Part shown: in pieces, positions 6,177 to 11,074 of the stretch | Position numbering within the stretch: position 1 is the stretch's first letter | How the letters are laid out: every line of letters starts with the position of its first letter | Source of the DNA: SXMI01 sp964391365 | GTDB taxonomy: Bacteria > Actinomycetota > Acidimicrobiia > Acidimicrobiales > Microtrichaceae | Direction of reading: 5' to 3' | DNA length: 11,074 nt | Assembly: GCA_964391365.1 (NCBI GenBank) | Contig: CAYMKW010000098.1 | Coordinates: 1 to 11,074, forward strand | The notes under the pieces: model-generated | What the model was told of the DNA's origin: nothing | Database searches by the model: none | What the model saw: only the letters and a program-made list of their open reading frames with translations | Program-made: the position numbers and the translations under genes

Positions 6177-6298
6177 CGATCATCACGAGCGGCCCTGCGG
6201 GGTCCGGCAACCTGGGCAGGACACCCAAGGTGCCTTCCCACCCTCGGGTGGGGATGTGGTCGGCGACCGTGCCGGCAACCACCTGTCCTCGTCCCGGC
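6177..6298 (+). ncRNA. SAM riboswitch, SAM-I/SAM-IV superfamily (SAM-IV or SAM-I/IV variant likely)
   Basis: The leader of metX contains the SAM-I-type core in order. P1 5' strand is CGATCAT (6177-6183), then CACGAGCG, and P2 as GGCCC/GGGTCC (6191-6205). CCGGCAACC follows (6204-6212), then P3 TGGG/CCCA (6213-6216 with 6224-6227) and the joining segment AAGGTGCC (6227-6234). P4 is a perfect 6-bp hairpin CCCACC-CTCG-GGTGGG (6237-6252), and P1 3' strand is GTGGTCG (6256-6262, 7 pairs including G-U). The P3 loop AGGACA (6218-6223) is exactly complementary to TGTCCT (6284-6289) downstream of P1. Such a P3-loop pseudoknot characterises SAM-IV-type riboswitches and not classic SAM-I. SAM should bind the core and repress the methionine genes. 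No U-tract terminator is seen, so control may act on translation of metX. Confidence 0.82.
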
Positions 6299-6326
6299 GC
6301 TGCCGTCATCACGACGACGCCTGACC

Positions 6327-7481
6327 ATGTCCCCACACCTCCCTCTCCCCGACGACCTCCCGGTGACCGGCGCGTGGCGTCCCGGCGATCCGGTGGGTGA
6401 GCGCCGGTTCCACCGCCTGTCGGGGGACCGACCGTTCTCGCTCGAGGGGGGAGCGCACCTCGACGGCGTCGAGGTCGCCTACGAGACCTGGGGCACCCTG
6501 GACGCCGACGCCTCGAACGCCGTGCTCGTCTGCCACGCCCTGACCGGCGACAGCCACGCCGCCGGACGGAACGGGTGGTGGGAGGGGCTGATCGGTCCGG
6601 GCCGTGCCATCGACACGGACCGCTGGTTCGTCGTGTGCAGCAACGTGCTCGGTGGCTGCCAGGGCACGACCGGTCCGGCCTCCGACGACCCGTCGACCGG
6701 TCGGCCGTACGGCTCGGCGTTCCCGGTCGTGACGATCCGGGACATGGTGCGCGTGCAGGCGTCGCTCGCCGACGCCCTCGGCGTCGATCGTTGGCGGGCC
6801 GTGGTGGGCGGTTCGATGGGGGGGATGCAGGCGCTCGAGTGGGGGATCATCTTCCCGGAGCGGGTTCGTTCCCTCGTGCTGGCGTCGACGACCTCGGAGG
6901 CCTCGGCGCTCCAGATCGCCTGGAGTCACATCGGCCGGATGGCCGTACAGGCCGACCCGAGGTTCCGGGGCGGCGACTACTACGACGCCGAACCCGGTGA
7001 CGGGCCGTGGCGCGGTCTGATGGTCGCCCGGATGTGCGCCCAGGTCACGTACCGCAGCGACGAGGCGTTCGCGGAGCGGTTCCACCGGTCGGTGATCGAC
7101 CGGTTCGCGTTCACGACCGACCCGGTGTTCGACGTGGAGGGGTACCTCGACTACCACGGGATCAAGCTGGTGCGCCGGTTCGACGCGAACAGCTACCTGC
7201 GGCTCAACCGGGCCATGGACCTGCACGACGTGGCGCGTGGCCGCGGCTCGCTGGAGCAGGCGTTGGGCCGTGTGCGCGTGCCGGTGCAGGTCGCCGCGGT
7301 GCGCAGCGACGGTCTCTACCCGCCCGTCCAGCAGCACGCGCTCCGGGACGCCCTCCGGTCGCTCGGTGTCGAGGTTGATGATGTCGACATCGACTCGCCC
7401 CAGGGGCACGATGCCTTCCTGATCGAGACGGGGATCCTGGGCCCCCGGATCGCCGACTTCCTGAGGTCGATCGATGACTGA
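6327..7481 (+). CDS. metX: Homoserine O-acetyltransferase MetX
   Basis: This 384-aa alpha/beta-hydrolase-fold enzyme acylates L-homoserine, using acetyl-CoA in most members, in the committed step of methionine synthesis in the cytoplasm. The nucleophile is Ser163 in GGSMGGM (161-167), with Asp328 in RSDGLYPP and His361 in GHDAFL completing the triad. Family hallmarks include LEGG.L.....AYETWGTL, CHALTGDSHAAG (69-80), GWWEGLIGPG (83-92) and NVLGGCQGTTGPAS (106-119). Length is normal. An in-frame open stretch reaches back to 5997 inside the methyltransferase gene and through the riboswitch; ATG 6327 is the start because the family N-terminus follows and the leader is RNA structure. Some MetX-family enzymes prefer succinyl-CoA, which sequence alone cannot exclude. 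It is controlled by the upstream SAM riboswitch and overlaps the next gene by 8 nt. Confidence 0.95.
   Translation: MSPHLPLPDDLPVTGAWRPGDPVGERRFHRLSGDRPFSLEGGAHLDGVEVAYETWGTLDADASNAVLVCHALTGDSHAAGRNGWWEGLIGPGRAIDTDRWFVVCSNVLGGCQGTTGPASDDPSTGRPYGSAFPVVTIRDMVRVQASLADALGVDRWRAVVGGSMGGMQALEWGIIFPERVRSLVLASTTSEASALQIAWSHIGRMAVQADPRFRGGDYYDAEPGDGPWRGLMVARMCAQVTYRSDEAFAERFHRSVIDRFAFTTDPVFDVEGYLDYHGIKLVRRFDANSYLRLNRAMDLHDVARGRGSLEQALGRVRVPVQVAAVRSDGLYPPVQQHALRDALRSLGVEVDDVDIDSPQGHDAFLIETGILGPRIADFLRSIDD
7463..7467 (+). promoter_or_regulatory. Shine-Dalgarno GAGGT inside the metX 3' end
   Basis: GAGGT lies 6 nt before ATG 7474 and complements the 16S rRNA tail. It fixes the start of the PLP enzyme within the 8-nt overlap with metX. 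It stands out because most starts in this window have no such site. Confidence 0.6.
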
Positions 7482-8703
7482 GCAGCAGCCAGCCGACGAG
7501 ACGGCCGAACAGGACGGACGCGTTCCCGAGCCGGAGGGCCGCTCGTGGCGTCCCGACACCGTGGCGATCCGATCCGGGCGCACGCCCGGGGACCGTTCGC
7601 TCGCCCCGGTCGTCTGGGCCACGTCGACGTTCGTGACCGGGTCGGTCGACGAGGGTCGTCGGATGGCCACGTCGACCGGCTCGACGCAGTTCTACAGCCG
7701 CTACGGCAACCCGACGGTCGGCGCGTTCGAGTCGGCGATCGCCGAACTCGAGGGCGCCGAGGCAGCCCGGGCGTTCGCCTCGGGCATGGGCGCGGTGAGC
7801 GGCATCGTCCTGGGTCTGTGCTCCTCGGGCGACCACGTCGTCACCCAGCACCAGCTCTACGCCGGCACCCAGCTGCTCTTCCAGGCCGTCTGCCCCCGAT
7901 TCGGCATCGACGTCACCTTCGTCGATGCCACCGACCCGGATGCGTGGGACGCGGCCGTGGTGCCGGGCCGAACGACGTTGGTCTTCGCCGAGACCCCGGC
8001 GAACCCCCGGCTGGATCTGGTCGATCTGGACCGTCTGGGGGCGATCCGTGGGCCGGTGACGGCGGTCGACTCGACGTTCGCGACACCGCTCGGGCAGCGG
8101 CCGCTCGACCACGGTGTGGACCTGGTGGTCCACTCGGCCACGAAGGCGATCGGCGGCCACAACGACTCCACGCTCGGTGTCGTGGCCGGCAGTCGCGAGC
8201 TGCTCGACTGGATCTGGGGCTTCGCCGTCCTGCAGGGGGCGAACGCCTCGCCCCACGACGCCGCCGCCGGCCTGCGCGGCGTGCGCACCCTGGGGGTCCG
8301 ACTCGAGCGGCAGTCGTCCACGGCCTCGCGTCTCGCCGAGGTCCTGGCCGCCGACGGCCGGGTGGCCGACGTGCGCTACCCCGGACTCCGGAGCCACCCG
8401 CAGCACGACCTGGCGGGCCGCCAGATGCGCCTGCCCGGGGGACTGCTCACCTTCGACGTCGGAAGCGTCGAGGCCGGGGCACGGTTCGTCGAGTCGACCC
8501 GGATCTGCCAGCTCGCCACCTCGCTCGGTGGCCCGGAGACGCTGGTGACCCACCCGGCATCGACCACCCACGTCAACCTGCTGCCGGATGAGCTCGCAGC
8601 GGCCGGGATCACCCCCGGAACGGTGCGGCTGTCGGTTGGCCTCGAGGACCCCGAGGATCTCGTCCTCGACCTGCTCGACGCCCTGGCCGTGGCCACCGGT
8701 TGA
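7474..8703 (+). CDS. PLP-dependent Cys/Met metabolism enzyme (O-acylhomoserine sulfhydrylase or cystathionine gamma-synthase)
   Basis: This 409-aa member of the trans-sulfuration PLP family would convert the O-acylhomoserine made by MetX either with sulfide to homocysteine (MetY/MetZ type) or with cysteine to cystathionine (MetB type). Visible family features are YSRYGNPT (74-81), SGM (103-105) before the cofactor-stacking region, TPANP (174-178), Asp199 in VDSTFATP contacting the pyridine ring, and the PLP-binding Lys224 in HSATKAIGGHND. LVTHPASTTH near the C-terminus is the substrate-carboxylate region. The length fits MetZ/MetB better than the longer MetY (about 430). The first 25 residues are an acidic, low-complexity extension. 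It starts at ATG 7474 within ATGACTGA overlapping the metX stop, with a GAGGT Shine-Dalgarno at 7463-7467, one of the few here, so translation is probably coupled. Confidence 0.88.
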   Translation: MTEQQPADETAEQDGRVPEPEGRSWRPDTVAIRSGRTPGDRSLAPVVWATSTFVTGSVDEGRRMATSTGSTQFYSRYGNPTVGAFESAIAELEGAEAARAFASGMGAVSGIVLGLCSSGDHVVTQHQLYAGTQLLFQAVCPRFGIDVTFVDATDPDAWDAAVVPGRTTLVFAETPANPRLDLVDLDRLGAIRGPVTAVDSTFATPLGQRPLDHGVDLVVHSATKAIGGHNDSTLGVVAGSRELLDWIWGFAVLQGANASPHDAAAGLRGVRTLGVRLERQSSTASRLAEVLAADGRVADVRYPGLRSHPQHDLAGRQMRLPGGLLTFDVGSVEAGARFVESTRICQLATSLGGPETLVTHPASTTHVNLLPDELAAAGITPGTVRLSVGLEDPEDLVLDLLDALAVATG

Positions 8704-8712
8704 CGGACCGGC

Positions 8713-9489
8713 GTGCCCGAGCTCCTCGAGGTCGAGACCTACCGCAGTGCAGCGGCCCGGCTCACCGGCCGCACGGTGGTCGGGGTCGACCTGCCCGACG
8801 GGCGCTGGGTCCGGGGGGTCGAACCGGACGTCCTGCGGGCCTCGGTCACGGGCCGGTCCGTTGTCGGCGTCCGGCGCCACGGGAAGCTCCTGATCGTCGA
8901 CCTCGACGAGGGGGTTTCGCTCGGGCTCCACTTCGGCATGACGGGGCGCCTCCTCGTCGACGGCGACGCGACGATCGACGAGCTCCGCTACGGCCCGGTC
9001 GGGGACCGGGCCGCATGGGTCCGCTTCGGTCTGCGGACGGCGCCGGCCGGTGGGTTGGAGGTGATCGACCCGCGACGGCTCGGATCGGTGCGGCTCGACC
9101 CTGATCCGGCCGAACTGGGCCCGGACGCCTCGACGCTGTCCACGGCCCAGCTGTCGGCCGCCATCGACAGCGGCCGCCCGCTCAAGGGCGTGCTGCTCGA
9201 CCAGACGGCGGTCGCCGGGCTGGGCAACCTGCTCGTCGACGAGTCCCTCTGGCGGGCCCGGATCCGACCCGACCGGATCGCCCGCACGCTCGATCCGGCC
9301 GAACGGCGCCGCCTGGCGCGCACGATCCGGGCGACCGTTGCCGACCTGGGTCGCCGGGGCGGTTCGCACACCGGCGACCTCCAGGAACCCCGGGACAACC
9401 GGGGCCTGTGCCCGCGCTGTGGCGCACCGCTGGAGCGGACCCGTGTGGCCGGCCGGACCACGGTCTGGTGCCTCGTGGAGCAGGCCTGA
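8713..9489 (+). CDS. Fpg/Nei-family DNA glycosylase/AP lyase with degenerate zinc finger
   Basis: This 258-aa base-excision-repair enzyme would remove oxidised bases and cleave the abasic strand. GTG 8713 is fixed as the start because the family nucleophile is the proline after the initiator Met: here MPELLEVET, giving Pro2 and catalytic Glu3 (canonical MPELPEVET, with Leu for the second Pro). Lys58 in HGKLL and HFGMTGRL (73-80) are conserved, as is the helix-two-turn-helix KGVLLDQTAVAGLGNLLVDE (158-177) with Asn172. The C-terminal finger has Cys233, Cys236 and Cys253 and the DNA-contacting Arg248, but the fourth ligand position (256) is Glu. RGGSHTGDL before the finger resembles an actinobacterial Fpg/Nei subgroup more than classical MutM, so I do not assign mutM. 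It follows the PLP enzyme by 9 bp and is probably cotranscribed with metX. Confidence 0.88.
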   Translation: MPELLEVETYRSAAARLTGRTVVGVDLPDGRWVRGVEPDVLRASVTGRSVVGVRRHGKLLIVDLDEGVSLGLHFGMTGRLLVDGDATIDELRYGPVGDRAAWVRFGLRTAPAGGLEVIDPRRLGSVRLDPDPAELGPDASTLSTAQLSAAIDSGRPLKGVLLDQTAVAGLGNLLVDESLWRARIRPDRIARTLDPAERRRLARTIRATVADLGRRGGSHTGDLQEPRDNRGLCPRCGAPLERTRVAGRTTVWCLVEQA

Positions 9490-9532
9490 GGGGGCTCCTT
9501 CCCGCTGGCGCGTCGGTCCGTGCCGATCCAGA

Positions 9533-9538
9533 TATGTT
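9533..9538 (+). promoter_or_regulatory. -10 element TATGTT for the three-gene unit
   Basis: TATGTT, in the AT-rich patch CAGATATGTTGT, is the best -10-like hexamer in the window and lies 9 nt before ATG 9548. It predicts transcription from about 9545 and a leader of only a few bases. No clear -35 is seen in the 58-bp gap after the glycosylase gene. Confidence 0.55.
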
Positions 9539-9547
9539 GTCTCCGTC

Positions 9548-10045
9548 ATGCATCCAGATCGTCCCCTTCCAGGCTGGTTCCGACGCCTGGCGCTCCCGGC
9601 CCTGTTCGCCGTGGTCGTCGTCGCCGGATTCGCCGGACCGGCCGCGGCCCAGGACGACCCGTTCGTCACCAACGGGCCCGGTCAACTGGGTGAACGCGTC
9701 AGCGAGAGCGAGCAGGCGACCCAGCGGCTCAACCTGGCGGTCGCCGGGCTCCTGGGTCTCGCTGCGGTCATCGGTGTCTCCTCGGTGGTGTTCTGGCGGC
9801 TGAGCGCTCCGCAGGTGGCCACCTCGAGCGAGGTGCAGCCGGCCTTCCACGTCGAGTTCACCCGGTCCGTGGACGATCAGCCGGTGGCCGAGGGTCCACC
9901 GCCGTTCGCCGTCCCGACGGTGGCCTCGGTCGCGGAAGTGGGCCCCGGGGCGCCCGTCGCCCCGGTCACCGGGGGCAGCTGGGCCTCCCAGGGAACCGGA
10001 GGCAGCTGGGCTTCCCAAGGATGGGGGGCCGACGGCCGTGAGTGA
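9548..10045 (+). CDS. Signal-peptide membrane protein with C-terminal TGGSWASQG repeat, function unknown
   Basis: This 165-aa protein starts at ATG 9548, just after the -10 element. A longer in-frame open stretch upstream lies inside the glycosylase gene and is not real. It has a signal peptide (RRLALPALFAVVVVAGFAG, likely cleaved after PAAA near residue 34), a short polar segment, a membrane helix (LNLAVAGLLGLAAVIGVSSVVFW, about 61-83), and a Pro/Val/Glu-rich region on the other side of the membrane. If the signal is cleaved, the tail would be cytoplasmic. The tail ends in two exact nine-residue copies of TGGSWASQG (141-158) followed by WGADGRE. Trp/Gly/Ser repeats of this sort look like a short binding peptide. 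I do not recognise the family. Its 3' end overlaps the next gene by 8 nt (GTGAGTGA). Confidence 0.75.
   Translation: MHPDRPLPGWFRRLALPALFAVVVVAGFAGPAAAQDDPFVTNGPGQLGERVSESEQATQRLNLAVAGLLGLAAVIGVSSVVFWRLSAPQVATSSEVQPAFHVEFTRSVDDQPVAEGPPPFAVPTVASVAEVGPGAPVAPVTGGSWASQGTGGSWASQGWGADGRE
9968..10021 (+). repeat. 27-bp tandem duplication encoding TGGSWASQG twice
   Basis: Two head-to-tail 27-bp units (9968-9994 and 9995-10021) differ at three bases only. All three are third codon positions and all are synonymous (ggg/gga, gcc/gct, cag/caa), so both copies encode the same nine residues. Confidence 0.9.
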
Positions 10046-10259
10046 CGACTTCGACCCTCAGGAGATGATCGACCGGTTCGCCGAGCGGGCGGCATCGGTC
10101 CGCCGTCGGCAGATCCCGCCCGTCGAGGGTGAGGCGCGTCGCGAGTTCATCAGGCAGGCGGAGCAGGACTTCCGCGACTTCGCCATGCTCGCCGACGCCA
10201 CGGCCGAGCTGGCCGACGGCGTGCTGGTCCTCCGGGTCGACCTCCGCGGACCGGCCTGA
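10038..10259 (+). CDS. Small helical protein of 73 aa, function unknown
   Basis: GTG 10038 lies in GTGAGTGA, overlapping the stop of the membrane protein by 8 nt, and the frame ends 2 bp before the next start. This packing between two credible genes is the main support that it is real. The product (MSDDFDPQEMIDRFAERAAS...) is charged and soluble. Residues 6-58 look mostly helical, with a Pro-Pro break at 27-28, and the end GVLVLRVDLR looks like a beta-strand. No signal peptide, metal site or enzyme motif is visible. It may be an adaptor or partner for its neighbours; that is inference from position only. AAGGA at about 10017-10021 is too far away to be a good Shine-Dalgarno, so translational coupling is likely. 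Confidence 0.65.
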   Translation: MSDDFDPQEMIDRFAERAASVRRRQIPPVEGEARREFIRQAEQDFRDFAMLADATAELADGVLVLRVDLRGPA

Positions 10260-10261
10260 TC

Positions 10262-10993
10262 GTGTCCTCCGCCGATCCGAACTGGTGGTCCTGTCCGTAC
10301 TGCGGTGGGTCGAACGCCTTCGACGCAGCCGTCTGCGTCCACTGCAGCGCGCAGCTCCGGGACCCCGACGAGTCGGACCTCTTCACCACGGTCGCCGTCG
10401 ACAACGCCGAGGTCGTCCCGCCGAGCGTGCCGTTCGGTCCGGACTCGATGTGGTCCACGGCGCCGACCGCTGACCCGTTCGCCGAAGAGGTCCTCGAGGC
10501 CGAGGCGGTGGACGACGCCCCGCTGTTCGAGGGTTCGACGGCCGGTTCCGTCGGCGGGGACTCGTGGACGGGCGGGCCGCTCAACGGCGGCTCGGTCCAG
10601 GACGGCGCGCTGCCCAGCGACACGACCGGTCTGTCCGCTGCGATCGGACGGCTCGACCCGGCGGACCAGGACGCTGCCGTGGTCCCGTTCTCGGTGGTGG
10701 GGGCGCTCCTCGAACCCGATGAGATCGTGCTCGCCGCCGTCGCCGGGCAGATGCTCGGCCAACCCGCTGCGGTCGTCCTGTCGACCCGTCGGGTGCTCGT
10801 CGTCAACGGCCGCCGGTGGCAGCCCATCGTCGACGTCTACCGGCTGGGACCGGACCTCGTCGTCCGTGGCCGCCACGACCGCGACGTGGCCGCTCTGACC
10901 TTCACCCAGGGAGACCGCATGTCCACCGTCGACGGGATCACCGAGGTCGGACTGGCCGTCGAACTGGCCGAGCGGCTCCGGACTTCGGGATGA
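10262..10993 (+). CDS. Zinc-ribbon protein with C-terminal bacterial PH-like region
   Basis: The 243-aa protein begins at GTG 10262, 2 bp after the previous stop. Residues 11-28 form a zinc ribbon with two CxxC knuckles (Cys11, Cys14, Cys25, Cys28; CPYCG and CVHC). Residues 34-130 are an acidic, Gly/Ser/Pro-rich and probably disordered linker. From about 143 to 240 (LLEPDEIVLAAVAG, AAVVLSTRRVLVVNGRRW, PDLVVRG, ALTFTQGDRMSTVDGI, ELAERL) the strand-rich pattern ending in a helix resembles YokE-like bacterial PH domains, with the 'vlTtrRvlvv' strand as the clearest hallmark. It is probably cytoplasmic, perhaps linking a membrane or protein surface to a partner bound by the ribbon; the PH assignment is by eye. 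It completes the unit with the membrane protein and the 73-aa protein. Confidence 0.75.
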   Translation: MSSADPNWWSCPYCGGSNAFDAAVCVHCSAQLRDPDESDLFTTVAVDNAEVVPPSVPFGPDSMWSTAPTADPFAEEVLEAEAVDDAPLFEGSTAGSVGGDSWTGGPLNGGSVQDGALPSDTTGLSAAIGRLDPADQDAAVVPFSVVGALLEPDEIVLAAVAGQMLGQPAAVVLSTRRVLVVNGRRWQPIVDVYRLGPDLVVRGRHDRDVAALTFTQGDRMSTVDGITEVGLAVELAERLRTSG

Positions 10994-11004
10994 GCGCACG
11001 GGTC

Positions 11005-11013
11005 TGGTAGCGT
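11005..11013 (+). promoter_or_regulatory. Extended -10 promoter element for tRNA-Gly
   Basis: TGG followed by TAGCGT (11008-11013) fits an extended -10 (TGNTANNNT) and ends 10 nt before the first base of the tRNA. No convincing -35 is seen; it would fall in the last codons of the zinc-ribbon gene. Confidence 0.45.
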
Positions 11014-11023
11014 CAGGACTTCT

Positions 11024-11074
11024 GCGGACGTAGCTCAGTTGGTAGAGCGCAACCTTGCCAAGGTTGAGGTCGCC
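11024..11074 (+). tRNA. tRNA-Gly (anticodon GCC), 3' truncated by window
   Basis: The first 51 nt of a tRNA are present: acceptor 5' strand GCGGACG (11024-11030), D arm with the conserved AGCTCAGTTGGTAGAGC, then anticodon stem CAACC/GGTTG enclosing loop TTGCCAA. The loop reads anticodon GCC, which decodes GGC and GGU glycine codons; GGC is a very common codon in the genes here. The variable region begins (AGGTC), but the T arm and acceptor 3' strand lie beyond the window. Confidence 0.96.

Noticed and set aside
6237..6252. P4 hairpin as a rho-independent terminator
   Set aside because: It is a strong GC hairpin but is followed by GATGTGGTC and not a T-run, and its position matches P4 of the aptamer.
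5997..6326. In-frame N-terminal extension of MetX through the intergenic region
   Set aside because: It runs inside the methyltransferase gene and through the riboswitch aptamer; the family N-terminus begins at ATG 6327.
6082..6400. Short plus-strand open frames (80 and 77 codons) across the metX leader
   Set aside because: They overlap the promoter and structured riboswitch RNA and encode no recognisable protein.
6309..7670. 453-codon minus-strand open frame opposite metX
   Set aside because: It is a shadow of metX, whose catalytic triad and family motifs are complete.
9338..9547. Upstream extension of the membrane-protein gene into the glycosylase gene
   Set aside because: The extension is out of phase with the glycosylase coding sequence and would bury the signal peptide; ATG 9548 follows a clear -10.
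7204..9672. Very long open frame on the minus strand (822 codons) opposite the methionine enzymes and glycosylase
   Set aside because: It is the codon-phase shadow of three well-supported plus-strand genes in GC-rich DNA. It is Arg/Gly/Asp-rich low-complexity with no domain and crosses intergenic regions.
1..11074. CRISPR array, insertion sequence, prophage or defence island
   Set aside because: No spaced direct repeats, transposase, integrase or terminal inverted repeats were seen. The tRNA at the right edge is a possible integration site in general, but no attachment-site duplicate or integrase is present here.

Overview
This is about 11 kb of very GC-rich, gene-dense bacterial DNA. The codon style (G/C at nearly every third position), scarce Shine-Dalgarno sequences, actinobacterial-type Lgt, RhlE-like helicase and Fpg/Nei sequences, and a SAM-I/SAM-IV-type riboswitch all fit a high-GC actinobacterium. 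A member of class Acidimicrobiia is my best guess, but that is inference and no marker here settles it. There is no sign of a phage, insertion sequence, CRISPR array or other mobile element. It reads as a conserved chromosomal stretch with a few lineage-specific genes.

Layout. (1) Bases 1-660 hold the 3' end of a glycosyltransferase-like gene. (2) Bases 668-2542 hold a secreted lipoprotein with an internally duplicated two-cysteine unit, followed by lgt, the enzyme that lipidates such proteins. (3) Bases 2467-3315, minus strand, encode a serine hydrolase of the beta-lactamase/penicillin-binding fold. It converges on lgt and overlaps its 3' end by 76 bp, through a 9-bp tandem repeat read in both genes. 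(4) Bases 3315-3360 are a compact divergent promoter region driving the hydrolase leftward and a DEAD-box RNA helicase (3360-4511) rightward. (5) Bases 4559-6112 encode a stand-alone N6-adenine DNA methyltransferase. (6) Bases 6113-6326 form a regulatory leader: a perfect 10-bp inverted repeat around a TTGACA box, then a well-formed SAM riboswitch aptamer with a predicted P3-loop pseudoknot. (7) Bases 6327-9489 hold metX, a trans-sulfuration/sulfhydrylase PLP enzyme overlapping it by 8 nt, and an Fpg/Nei-type DNA glycosylase 9 bp later. (8) Bases 9548-10993 hold a tight three-gene unit of unknown function: a signal-peptide/membrane protein with a repeated TGGSWASQG tail, a 73-aa helical protein, and a zinc-ribbon protein with a C-terminal PH-like region. 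(9) A tRNA-Gly(GCC) begins at 11024 and runs off the window.

How the genes work together. The clearest unit is methionine synthesis under feedback control. SAM is sensed by the riboswitch in front of metX; MetX acylates homoserine and the adjacent PLP enzyme replaces the acyl group with a sulfur nucleophile. The lipoprotein-lgt pair is a substrate-enzyme neighbourhood. Across the window, promoter-proximal genes tend to have a TANNNT -10-like hexamer 7-10 nt before the start codon and no Shine-Dalgarno, which suggests leaderless or near-leaderless transcripts. Operon-internal genes use short stop/start overlaps. I see no defence system or obviously new enzyme system. The best candidates for something undescribed are the three-gene unit at 9548-10993 and the regulatory architectures at 3315-3363 and 6113-6326.
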